DNA of 20,981 bases from UMGS1663 sp963558185 (GTDB lineage: Bacteria; Bacillota; Clostridia; TANB77; CAG-508), in contig CAUWFE010000025.1 in the NCBI GenBank assembly GCA_963558185.1, positions 1-20,981 of the forward strand, read 5' to 3'. A program made the translations under genes and the position numbers. The notes beneath the pieces were generated by a model. That model was not told where the DNA came from. It worked only from the letters and a program-made list of their open reading frames with translations, and searched no databases. Shown here in pieces: positions 7,989 through 14,916 of this stretch (position 1 is the first letter of the stretch; each line of letters begins with the position of its first letter).

Positions 7989-8506
7989 TTTATTTTTATT
8001 GTACCTTCTAAACTGATATAGTACATATTTGTATCTTGATAAATAGGATTAACAAAATATGTACAATTATCTCTTTTTTCTTGTGGTACAAATATATTAT
8101 ATGCAATACCTAATATACTTGCAATTCCTGCAGTAGCATATGAAGTTAATATAGCATCTTCAGTTCCAATATATATTTTTAAATTTAATTGTTCTATAAT
8201 AATTTTAGCTTTCTTTAATATTTTTAATATATATTTCAATTTTTGTTTTTCAATTTTATTTATTGTTTTTGGCTTTTCTTTATTAATTAATATATTGGTT
8301 AGTTTTTTTATTTGTACACTAAATGTTATTATTTTAATTTTACTTAGTAAATATAGTGAAATTTGTAGTTTTGCTTTTTGGGATATTTCCTTTTTATTTT
8401 CTAAAACTAAGTTTTTTATTTTTATTGTTAAAGTAGAATATATTATAAGTAATACACACATACTAATTAATATTAATATTCCCAGAAAAATTAAAACTAA
8501 TAGCAT
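7970..8506 (-). CDS. DUF2953 (YtfI-like) membrane-anchored protein
   Basis: 178 residues; an N-terminal membrane helix (MLLVLIFLGILILISMCVLL) followed by a Lys/Ile-rich domain. The segment LNLKIYIGTEDAILTSYATA-GIASILGIAY matches the pattern I know from DUF2953 proteins (B. subtilis YtfI), where an 'IGT-D...T....G' core is conserved. Known: in Firmicutes this gene sits beside scpA/scpB and the spore germination/coat gene ytfJ, and its expression is linked to sporulation; its biochemical role is not established. The context here, 63 bases after scpA on the same strand, supports the call. Start: AAGGAG nine bases before the ATG. It is somewhat shorter than the usual 200-220 residues. The stop codon lies in the loop of the convergent terminator. 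Confidence 0.62.
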   Translation of the reverse strand: MLLVLIFLGILILISMCVLLIIYSTLTIKIKNLVLENKKEISQKAKLQISLYLLSKIKIITFSVQIKKLTNILINKEKPKTINKIEKQKLKYILKILKKAKIIIEQLNLKIYIGTEDAILTSYATAGIASILGIAYNIFVPQEKRDNCTYFVNPIYQDTNMYYISLEGTIKINMKDVL

Positions 8507-8569
8507 AATAACTATCTCCTTTGCTGTTATTTACTATTAGTTTTTCCCATATATTACATGTTATACTTT

Positions 8570-9325
8570 TTAACTGATTTTCTTTGCTTTTTCTACAACT
8601 ATATCTCCAAAAATTTCTTCTTGTTTCGTTGTTACTTTGTTTCTCCTTGATAATTCTAATAACCCTGAAAACGCTGTTACTACTTCTTGTTTATTACATT
8701 CTGATACTTTATATAATTTGTTAAATACAAATTTAGGTTTTCTTAGTAATTCTCTAAACATTTCTTTTACTTTACTACTAACTGTATATGTATCTGTTAT
8801 AGCTATTTTCTTTATATTTTCAGCATTTTTATTAACTCTAGAACTATTTTTTTCTATGACTTCTTTATATTTTTCCACTAAATTATCCATTTGATAATTT
8901 TTTTCTATTTTCTGTTTTGGAAGTTCTATTTCTTCTTGCATTTTTGTATAACGTTTACTAAAGTATGCGAATTTTTCTTTTAAAGTTTGTGAAATTTCTT
9001 TATACTTTTTGTATTCTATAATTCTCTGAATTAACTCTTCTTCTGTTAATTCTTTTTCTTCTTCTACTTCTGTTGGTAATAGTGTTTTTGATTTTAAAAA
9101 TAGTAATGTTGATGCCATTATAATAAATTCACTTGTTACCTCTAAGTTCATTTTTTCCATTTGATTGATATATTCTATATATTGGTCTGCTATTTCACTT
9201 ATTTTTATATCACATATATTCATTTTATTTTTGTCAATTAAATGACATAATAAATCTAAAGGACCTTCAAAATTTTCTATTTTTATAGCATATTTTTTTG
9301 ATTCTAATGAGATAATATTTTGCAA
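8570..9325 (-). CDS. scpA: Segregation and condensation protein A
   Basis: ScpA is the kleisin subunit that bridges the SMC ATPase heads and, with ScpB, forms bacterial condensin. Seen: the N-terminal kleisin motif YAIKIENFEGPLDLLCHLID, the helix DIKISEIADQYIEYINQMEKMNLEVTSEFIIMASTLLFLKSKTLLP (positions split by reading), a charged middle linker, and a winged-helix C-terminus (VVTAFSGLLELSRRNKVTTKQEEIFGDIVV). Start: no ATG is available before residue 38. A TTG at 9334 lies one base after AAGGA, too close. The next TTG at 9325 has AGGA ten bases upstream, so it is preferred (about 251 residues). 27 bases after recX, hence co-transcribed with recA-recX. No scpB follows; DUF2953 takes that place. 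Confidence 0.9.
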   Translation of the reverse strand: MQNIISLESKKYAIKIENFEGPLDLLCHLIDKNKMNICDIKISEIADQYIEYINQMEKMNLEVTSEFIIMASTLLFLKSKTLLPTEVEEEKELTEEELIQRIIEYKKYKEISQTLKEKFAYFSKRYTKMQEEIELPKQKIEKNYQMDNLVEKYKEVIEKNSSRVNKNAENIKKIAITDTYTVSSKVKEMFRELLRKPKFVFNKLYKVSECNKQEVVTAFSGLLELSRRNKVTTKQEEIFGDIVVEKAKKIS

Positions 9326-9352
9326 TGTATTCAAATCCTTTCTCGCAATAAT

Positions 9353-9805
9353 TTATTCTTCTAAATTTTCTATTGCTTCTTTTATGTTTTCTTCTCTATA
9401 TCCTTTTTTCATTAGAAATAATCTTATTTCCGCCTCTTCTTTTCCTACAAACTTTTTATAAACTATATTTTGAGCAGATTTTTTCTCATATTCTTCTAGT
9501 TCTTCTTCATGATTTGATATATATTTCTCTACTTCTTCCGCATTTACACCTTTTGATAATAATTTATATTTAATTTCTTTCAAGGAAAGATTTTTAAGAG
9601 CCATAAATTCTTGTATTGCTCTTTGAATATATAATTCTTCATTTATATATCCAATTTCTTTTAAATTTTGTATAACATCATTTAATAAATTTTCTTCTAT
9701 TAGTGGTTTAAATTTTTGCAATATTTCTTTTTCTGTTCTTTTTTTATATAATATATATTTTAGTACTTTTGTTTTTGCATTATCAAATTCTTCTATTGTA
9801 TACAT
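9353..9805 (-). CDS. recX: RecX regulatory protein
   Basis: 150 residues of tandem three-helix repeats: AKTKVLKYILYKKRTEKEIL, then ILQKFK...LLNDVIQNLKEIGYINEELY, then the typical ALKNLSLKEIKYKLLSKGV and a third repeat ending KKGYREENIKEAIENL. Known: RecX binds the groove of RecA filaments and modulates strand exchange. It begins ten bases after the recA stop; the only ribosome-binding-like sequence (GAGGA) overlaps the end of recA, about 14 bases from the ATG, so translation is probably coupled to recA. Length is somewhat short for Firmicutes RecX, many of which exceed 200 residues. Confidence 0.88.
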   Translation of the reverse strand: MYTIEEFDNAKTKVLKYILYKKRTEKEILQKFKPLIEENLLNDVIQNLKEIGYINEELYIQRAIQEFMALKNLSLKEIKYKLLSKGVNAEEVEKYISNHEEELEEYEKKSAQNIVYKKFVGKEEAEIRLFLMKKGYREENIKEAIENLEE

Positions 9806-9815
9806 TTTCTATTTT

Positions 9816-10862
9816 TTATTCCTCATTTTCTTCTATTTGTTCATCTTCTCCTAAGCTTTTTTCAAAAGCTTCATTGAAATTTGCTCTTATTTTTTCTTCT
9901 ATTTCTTTTGCTATTTCTGGATTATCAAGTAAATATTTTTTTACATTTTCTCTACCTTGCCCAATTCTATTTCCATTATAACTAAACCAAGAACCACTTT
10001 TTTCAATGATATCTAAATTAACACCAATGTCTAAAATATTTCCTTCTTTTGATATTCCTTTTCCATATACAATATCAAATTCAGCTTCTCTGAAAGGTGG
10101 TGCTACTTTATTTTTTACTACTTTTACTTTTGCTCTATTTCCTACTACTTCTCCATCTTGTTTAATATTTTCTACTTTTCTAATATCTAATCTAACTGAT
10201 GCATAATATTTTAGAGCTCTTCCTCCTGCCGTTGTTTCTGGATTTCCAAACATAACTCCTACTTTTTCTCTTAATTGGTTAATAAATACTATTACACATT
10301 TTGATTTATTAATTGCACCTGCTAATTTTCTTAATGCTTGTGACATTAATCTTGCTTGTAAACCTATATGTGAATCTCCCATATCTCCATCTATTTCTGC
10401 TTTTGGAACTAAAGCTGCAACTGAATCTATTACAATTATATCTAAAGCTCCACTTCTAATTAATGCTTCTGCTATTTCTAATGCTTGTTCACCAGTATCT
10501 GGCTGTGAAACGATTAAATTATCTATATCTACTCCAATATGTTTTGCATATACCGGATCTAATGCATGTTCTGCATCTACAAAAGCTGCTTCTCCTCCCA
10601 TTTTTTGTGCCTCTGCTATCATGTGAAGTGCTAATGTAGTTTTTCCTGATGATTCTGGTCCATATACTTCTATAATTCTACCTCTAGGGATACCTCCAAT
10701 TCCTAATGCAATATCTAAGCTTAATGCTCCTGTTGGAATTGCCTCTACATTCATTGCTTGGTATTCTCCTAATTTCATAACAGAACCTTTACCAAATTGT
10801 TTTTCTATTTGACCTAATGCTGCTTCTAAAGCTTTCATTTTTTCTGAGTTATCTTTTTCCAT
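9816..10862 (-). CDS. recA: Recombinase RecA
   Basis: 348 residues, full length. Walker A GPESSGKTT at 68-76, catalytic Glu in FVDAEHALDP, Walker B LDIIVIDSVAAL, loop L1 region AEIDGDMGDSHIGLQARLMSQALR, loop L2 region NQLREKVGVMFGNPETTAGGRALKYYASVR, and an acidic C-terminus (LGEDEQIEENEE). It forms ATP-dependent filaments on single-stranded DNA for homologous recombination and triggers LexA self-cleavage. Start: AGGAGG five bases before the ATG. Regulation: a near-consensus promoter with an overlapping LexA-like box just upstream suggests SOS control. First gene of recA-recX-scpA-DUF2953. Confidence 0.98.
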   Translation of the reverse strand: MEKDNSEKMKALEAALGQIEKQFGKGSVMKLGEYQAMNVEAIPTGALSLDIALGIGGIPRGRIIEVYGPESSGKTTLALHMIAEAQKMGGEAAFVDAEHALDPVYAKHIGVDIDNLIVSQPDTGEQALEIAEALIRSGALDIIVIDSVAALVPKAEIDGDMGDSHIGLQARLMSQALRKLAGAINKSKCVIVFINQLREKVGVMFGNPETTAGGRALKYYASVRLDIRKVENIKQDGEVVGNRAKVKVVKNKVAPPFREAEFDIVYGKGISKEGNILDIGVNLDIIEKSGSWFSYNGNRIGQGRENVKKYLLDNPEIAKEIEEKIRANFNEAFEKSLGEDEQIEENEE

Positions 10863-10892
10863 ATAAACCTCCTAATTTTGTTTTAATTAATA

Positions 10893-10904
10893 AAACGTAT
10901 GTTT
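10893..10904 (-). promoter_or_regulatory. LexA (SOS) box candidate at the recA start site
   Basis: AAACATACGTTT (minus strand) is an imperfect palindrome close to the Gram-positive LexA consensus GAACNNNNGTTC (often GAACATATGTTC). It begins two bases past the -10 element, where the transcription start should fall, so a bound repressor would block RNA polymerase. The site is weaker than consensus in both outer bases. Confidence 0.6.
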
Positions 10905-10906
10905 GT

Positions 10907-10934
10907 ATTATATACTATTTTTTTGTTTTGTCAA
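10907..10934 (-). promoter_or_regulatory. Sigma-A promoter of recA operon
   Basis: Perfect -35 TTGACA (10934-10929), 16-bp spacer, perfect -10 TATAAT (10912-10907), giving a leader of about 40 bases before the recA ATG. Confidence 0.85.
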
Positions 10935-11004
10935 GTACATTTTTAAAATTTTATTATAATTTAGTTACTAGATGTTATAATTCACAGCCAAAAATTATTC
11001 TATA

Positions 11005-11180
11005 GAATGTATATATTAATATTGATTAAATTTCGATTGTGATAGGAGTGCTTGCAAGAGTTTCTTTATCTAAAAGGATTGAGAAAGCGGAAATTCCGAG
11101 AGGCTCATTCCTTTTAGATTTAGAAACTCTAATGCACGTATTGAACTAAAGAAATTTATGAAATATTAATATATACATTC
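11005..11180. repeat. 176-bp palindromic element with perfect 19-bp terminal inverted repeats
   Basis: GAATGTATATATTAATATT at 11005-11023 is exactly complementary to 11162-11180. Inside, further arms share almost the same centre: TTAAATTTC with GAAATTTA, GTGC with GCAC, AGAGTTTCT (11057-11065) with AGAAACTCT (11122-11130), ATCTAAAAGGA (11068-11078) with TCCTTTTAGAT (11109-11119), GAG with CTC. The tip is AAAG plus a mini-hairpin CGGAAATTCCG and AGAGG. No coding frame is seen in it. It fills most of the 378-bp gap between the binding-protein gene and recA. It may be a MITE-like element or encode a long structured RNA. No target-site duplication was recognised. Confidence 0.8.
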
Positions 11181-11240
11181 GTATTAATATTATTTATAAA
11201 CTGTCAATTGTAACTGTTATATATTTTAATTAATGTTTTG

Positions 11241-12830
11241 TTACATTCTTATCCAATTATAAATATGATAAAAACTAGTATAATTATTACATATTAATTC
11301 TCCGGCTAAATTTTGCCCTTTTACTGCTGTTTGTTTATTCCTATATAAACTTATAAATGGTAATTCTTCATCATAAATTTGTACTATTCTTTTGTATTTT
11401 TCTTTTAAGATATTATCATCTTTAATTTCTTCTACTTCTTTTAATAAGGTTAGCATTTCTGTATTTTCATAATTTTGTAGGTTGTTTGCTCCCAAAAATG
11501 TTTCCATACTAGGGCTAAATGAATTGTATACACCTGTTAGAATTATTTGATAGGCTTTATTTTGTATTATGGTTTTGTACTCACTATCATTTACCTTTTT
11601 TACTTTAACTTTTATTCCTAATTGTTCTAATTGATTTTTTATATTTTCTGCCACTGCTACTCTTTGTAAATTTGACTCTTGAACTGTAATAGATATGTCT
11701 AATTTTTTGTAAGATTTATCTATTTTCTTTTGCCATTTATTATTTGTATATGTCCATCCATTATTTATTAATATCTTTTTTGCCTCTTCTTGCTGATAAC
11801 TAGTACTCTTATGATTCCCATCATACACATAACTTCCAAAATCTAATGGAAATTCTGATACATATGCATTATTATTGTATACACTAGAAACAATATTATT
11901 TCTATCTATACACATACCTATTGCTTTTCTTACATTTGCATCTTTAAAAATAGTATCTTGGCAATTAAATGCTAGGTAATCAAACTGTCTACCTTGCCAT
12001 TCTTTTTTTGCATAACCTATTGTTCCTATATAATTTTCTATATTTGTTGTAGAGGTTGTAAACATATCTACATTTCCTAGTTTAAAGCTGTTATATACTT
12101 CGCCAACTTCTTTATATAGTTTTATTATAATTGTATCTATTTTTGGATTTTTAGCTTTTATATTCCACCATTTTTCATTTTTAACTAATGTAATTTTAGA
12201 AGCCTCTATATTGCTTATTTTATACATGCCTGTCCCAATTGGTATTTTAGTTGACGTATTAAAATCTTCACCTAAATAATAATTATTAGGAAGAATTGGA
12301 AATGTTAAATTATATTCAAAAAAAGGTACTTCTTGTGATAAATTAATTTTTAATGTTTCTGAATCAATAATTTCCACACTTGATACTTTTTCTACATTAT
12401 ATGAATATACTGATTTTCCTTCTTTTAATCTATCTATTGTAAATTGAACATCTTTTGAAGTTAAACTTGTATTATCGCTCCACTTTTTATTACTATCTAT
12501 TTTTATAAGATATGTTGTAGGCGAAATTTTTGAACATTCTTTTGCTAAACATAAACTTGTTTTGTAATTTTCATCTATTTTTATTAATGGTTCAAAAATT
12601 ATAGTATCTATATTCAATACTTCTTTATTATTTGTTAATAATGGATTTATTGTATCAAAATTAGATATTGCTAAGTGTAGTTCATTACTTGTTTCTTGTT
12701 TTTCAGTATTTATGGTATTTGTTTGTTGTTCTGGTTTTCCTTCTTTTCTAAAATATATAAAGTATATTGCACCTATTATTATTAATATTGCACATATAAA
12801 AAATATATATTTAAAAATACTAGATTTCAT
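11241..12830 (-). CDS. Membrane-anchored peptide-type ABC substrate-binding protein (SBP family 5)
   Basis: 529 residues, OppA/DppA-like. Residues 1-27 form a lysine-flanked membrane helix (KSSIFKYIFFICAILIIIGAIYFIYFRK), with no lipobox Cys, so it looks anchored by an uncleaved helix or a signal peptide and not lipidated. The mature domain has family hallmarks: NTIDPLL-like 'FDTINPLLTNN', YLIKI.SNKKWSDNTSLTSKDVQFTIDRL, IGTGMYKI, WWNIKAKNPKIDTIIIKLY, DANVRKAIGMCIDRNNIV, EAKKILINNGW, and the closing ELPFISLYRNKQ. It would bind oligopeptides outside the cell; no permease or ATPase genes are adjacent. Start: AAGGAG six bases before the ATG; good promoter at 12858-12886. Flanked on both sides by large palindromic elements and sitting between spoVS and recA. 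Confidence 0.88.
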   Translation of the reverse strand: MKSSIFKYIFFICAILIIIGAIYFIYFRKEGKPEQQTNTINTEKQETSNELHLAISNFDTINPLLTNNKEVLNIDTIIFEPLIKIDENYKTSLCLAKECSKISPTTYLIKIDSNKKWSDNTSLTSKDVQFTIDRLKEGKSVYSYNVEKVSSVEIIDSETLKINLSQEVPFFEYNLTFPILPNNYYLGEDFNTSTKIPIGTGMYKISNIEASKITLVKNEKWWNIKAKNPKIDTIIIKLYKEVGEVYNSFKLGNVDMFTTSTTNIENYIGTIGYAKKEWQGRQFDYLAFNCQDTIFKDANVRKAIGMCIDRNNIVSSVYNNNAYVSEFPLDFGSYVYDGNHKSTSYQQEEAKKILINNGWTYTNNKWQKKIDKSYKKLDISITVQESNLQRVAVAENIKNQLEQLGIKVKVKKVNDSEYKTIIQNKAYQIILTGVYNSFSPSMETFLGANNLQNYENTEMLTLLKEVEEIKDDNILKEKYKRIVQIYDEELPFISLYRNKQTAVKGQNLAGELICNNYTSFYHIYNWIRM

Positions 12831-12857
12831 TTAATGCTCCTTCCATTTTTTTCTTAT

Positions 12858-12886
12858 ATAATATACGAATTTTTATCTTTTTTCAA
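12858..12886 (-). promoter_or_regulatory. Sigma-A promoter of the substrate-binding protein gene
   Basis: -35 TTGAAA (12886-12881), 17-bp spacer, -10 TATTAT (12863-12858), placed about 28 bases before the ATG, so the leader is very short. The binding-protein gene therefore seems to be transcribed on its own, apart from spoVS. Confidence 0.65.
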
Positions 12887-12904
12887 GATATAATATTTAT
12901 ATTT

Positions 12905-13180
12905 AAAGCTTTTTTATTACTATTTAATGGTTTTTTATTACTTTTTCGCTACAATGCCTTGAAATATAAACTTTGAATAAAATGACGAATGTTTATGGAG
13001 AAATTTTAGAAATTCTTTTTGATTTTATGGAAAGAGTTCACTTTTAGTGGAAGGGTGCCATAAAATAAATTAGAATTTCTTAAATTTCGTAGTAAACCTA
13101 AGGAATGTAATGAAAAGCTTATATTCCAAGGCATTCCTTGCATTAATTTACAAAAGCCATTAACTAGTAACGCTTTTTTA
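12905..13180. repeat. About 275-bp imperfect palindromic element
   Basis: Nested inverted arms share one centre near 13044: ATTTTATGG (13022-13030) with CCATAAAAT (13058-13066); the 17-base arm 13000-13016 with 13072-13088 (one mismatch); GTTTA with TAAAC; AATGCCTTG (12953-12961) with CAAGGCATT (13127-13135), continuing through ATATAA with TTATAT; TTAATGG (12924-12930) with CCATTAA; TTACTA with TAGTAA. The tip is AAAG, a small hairpin (TTCACTTTTAGTGGAA) and GGGTG, resembling in layout the tip of the 11005-11180 element. No coding frame was seen. It occupies most of the 414-bp gap between spoVS and the binding-protein gene. Confidence 0.75.
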
Positions 13181-13203
13181 TTTAATAATTTTTAAACAAA
13201 ATT

Positions 13204-13231
13204 AGAGGGCAATATTATACTTTGCCCCCCT
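13204..13231 (-). terminator. Terminator of spoVS
   Basis: On the minus strand a GC-rich stem (GGGGGGCAA pairing with TTGCCCTCT, one mismatch) with a 9-base loop lies 14 bases past the spoVS stop, followed by AATTTTGTTT. The T-tract is interrupted, so efficiency is uncertain. Confidence 0.55.
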
Positions 13232-13244
13232 ATATTATTATTAT

Positions 13245-13508
13245 TTATTTTCTACTTTCTACAATGATTCTAATACCTGTTCTATCTTCTCCTTCTACCT
13301 CTACTTCTGCAAATGCTGGTATACATACCAAATCCACTCCTGAAGGTGCTACAAACCCTCTTGCTATAGCTACTGCTTTTACGGCTTGATTTAAAGCTCC
13401 TGCTCCTATTGCTTGCATTTCTGCCTTATTTTCTTCTTTTACCAAACCTGCTATTGCTCCTGCTACTGAATTTGGATTTGATTTTGATGAGATTTTTAAA
13501 ATTTCCAT
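13245..13508 (-). CDS. spoVS: Stage V sporulation protein S
   Basis: 87 residues, the standard SpoVS length. The sequence begins MEILKISSKSNPNSVAGAIAGLV and continues through AIGAGALNQAVKAVAIARGFVAPSGVDLVCIPAFAEVE and GEDRTGIRIIVESRK, a near-textbook match to this very conserved Alba-fold family. Known: in Bacillus SpoVS is needed for normal stage V and affects septation and coat assembly; it probably binds nucleic acid. Start: AGGAGG seven bases before the ATG. It follows ymdB on the same strand (136-base gap), as in many Firmicutes. Its transcription is probably sporulation- or transition-state-controlled, but no sigma-H promoter could be assigned by eye. Confidence 0.95.
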   Translation of the reverse strand: MEILKISSKSNPNSVAGAIAGLVKEENKAEMQAIGAGALNQAVKAVAIARGFVAPSGVDLVCIPAFAEVEVEGEDRTGIRIIVESRK

Positions 13509-13644
13509 TTTTTTGCCTCCTATTTTATTTTTTTATTTGTATTTGAATTACAAGTATATTTATATTACAAAAAATGGAAATTGTCTATAGTTTTTTGGAA
13601 ATTTTTGGAATATTTTTTCTTCATTTTTCGCCATTTTATGCGGT

Positions 13645-14430
13645 TTATCTAATAAATATTCTTTCAATCGACTTTGCTCGACATATTCTTCCTTGTTTTT
13701 CATTTTCTGTTTCTATTATACAACCATTTAATATACATTCTCCTTCTGCTAATCTATATCTTTCTGGTAATGATGTTAAAAATCTTTTTATTGATGCTTC
13801 TTTATCCATTCCGATTACTGAATTTTTTGGACCAGTCATACCTACATCAGTTATATAAGCTGTTCCAAAGTTTGTTACCTCTTCATCTGCTGTTTGAACA
13901 TGAGTATGTGTACCTACTATTGCTGTAATTTTCCCATCTAAGAAATGTTTCATTGCAATTTTTTCCGCTGTTGCTTCTGCATGAAAGTCAACAAATATAA
14001 TATCAGCTTTTTCTTTTACTTCTTCTATTATTTCTTCTGCTTTTGTAAAAGGATTATCTGATAAAATTGCCATATCTGTTCTTCCTATTAAATTAATTAC
14101 ACATATATTTTTTCCTTTACATGTATACATTTGATATCCTCTTCCTACTATTCCTTTTGAATAGTTAGCAGGTCTAATTATCCTTGTATTATCTATAAAT
14201 GAAAATATATCTTTCTTTCCCCATGTGTGGTTTCCCATAGTAATACAGTCTACTTTCATTTTTTCAAAATCTTGAAATATTTTTGTTGTAATTCCCATAC
14301 CTCCTGCTGAATTTTCTCCATTTACTATTACAAAATCTATTTTCATTTCTTCTCTTAATTTTGGTAATATCTCTTTTAATTTATGTACTCCACTTTCTCC
14401 TACAATATCTCCTATCATTAAAATTTTCAA
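13645..14430 (-). CDS. ymdB: YmdB-family metallophosphoesterase (2',3'-cyclic nucleotide phosphodiesterase)
   Basis: 261 residues, full length. The di-metal site is intact: D8 (MIGDIVG), E39/N40 (VNGENSAGG), N67/H68 (MGNHTWGKKD), H150 (VDFHAEATAEK), H175 and H177 (GTHTHVQTAD). Known: B. subtilis YmdB hydrolyses 2',3'-cAMP/cGMP and affects biofilm formation, motility and RNase Y-linked RNA turnover. Start: the codon is TTG at 14430, with AGGGA about eight bases upstream; the next ATG (residue 5) would remove D8's strand and has no ribosome binding site. spoVS follows. RNase Y (rny), often directly upstream, is not present in the window. Confidence 0.94.
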   Translation of the reverse strand: MKILMIGDIVGESGVHKLKEILPKLREEMKIDFVIVNGENSAGGMGITTKIFQDFEKMKVDCITMGNHTWGKKDIFSFIDNTRIIRPANYSKGIVGRGYQMYTCKGKNICVINLIGRTDMAILSDNPFTKAEEIIEEVKEKADIIFVDFHAEATAEKIAMKHFLDGKITAIVGTHTHVQTADEEVTNFGTAYITDVGMTGPKNSVIGMDKEASIKRFLTSLPERYRLAEGECILNGCIIETENEKQGRICRAKSIERIFIR

Positions 14431-14664
14431 CTATAATCCCTACTTTCTTTTTATTATTTATCTCTCTTTTTTAATATATCATTTTTTCTATAAATTGCAA
14501 TACATAATTTCTAAATTTAGTAATACAGCTAAGTAGCTTATATTTCATACATTCTTTAGATTCATTTATAAAAAACATTAAACAAAAACATATCTTTTGC
14601 ATATTTTTTAATATTTTGTATATACTTCTAATATCTTAAGAAAAAAAATTAGGAGGTATACAAT

Positions 14665-14854
14665 ATGAATAGTAAAAGAATTAAAGAAATAATGGAAAAT
14701 AAAGAAGTTTTAGATGTTTATTTTCAAGATAATCCTGTATGGGTACAAGAATTAAAAGAAAATACTGCTAAAGTTCGGCTTTTTAGATGGAAAAACACAA
14801 GATGTTTATATTGAAGATTTATATGAAAAAGAACGTTATAATTACAATATTTAA
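14665..14854 (+). pseudogene. sspH: Small acid-soluble spore protein, SspH type, frameshifted
   Basis: An ATG at 14665 follows a strong AGGAGG. The frame reads MNSKRIKEIMENKEVLDVYF, QDNPVWVQELKENTAKVR and then stops at TGA 14812-14814. Dropping one base near 14775-14777 (GTTCGGCTTTTTAG) lets it continue as FLDGKTQDVYIEDLYEKERYNYNI to a TAA at 14852-14854, a total of about 62 residues. Known: SspH proteins are about 59 residues with an N-terminal R-KEI motif, a 'V-Y-G-PVWI' core and a C-terminal 'EV-V--L-E' strand; all are present once the frame is joined. It would be a minor spore-core protein made in the forespore. A strong terminator follows. Either the gene has recently decayed or the sequence carries a one-base error. 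Confidence 0.75.
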
Positions 14855-14873
14855 TAAATACTGGTTATTTTTA

Positions 14874-14912
14874 AAGTAGAGAATTTTACCTAATAAGTAT
14901 TATTCTCTACTT
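14874..14912. terminator. Bidirectional terminator between sspH and rpiA
   Basis: AAGTAGAGAAT (14874-14884) pairs perfectly with ATTCTCTACTT (14902-14912) around a 17-base loop. AATTTTAA follows on the plus strand; the convergent rpiA stop lies five bases away. Confidence 0.7.
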
Positions 14913-14916
14913 AATT

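Noticed and set aside
11005..13180. The two palindromes as terminal repeats of one composite transposon around the binding-protein gene
   Set aside because: The arms of the two elements do not match each other in sequence, no transposase is present, and no target duplication was seen; each is a self-contained palindrome.
14431..14664. A sigma-G promoter for sspH
   Set aside because: GCATA near 14598 could be a -35, but no CATNNTA-like -10 lies at 17-18 bp; nothing else was recognised in this intergenic stretch.
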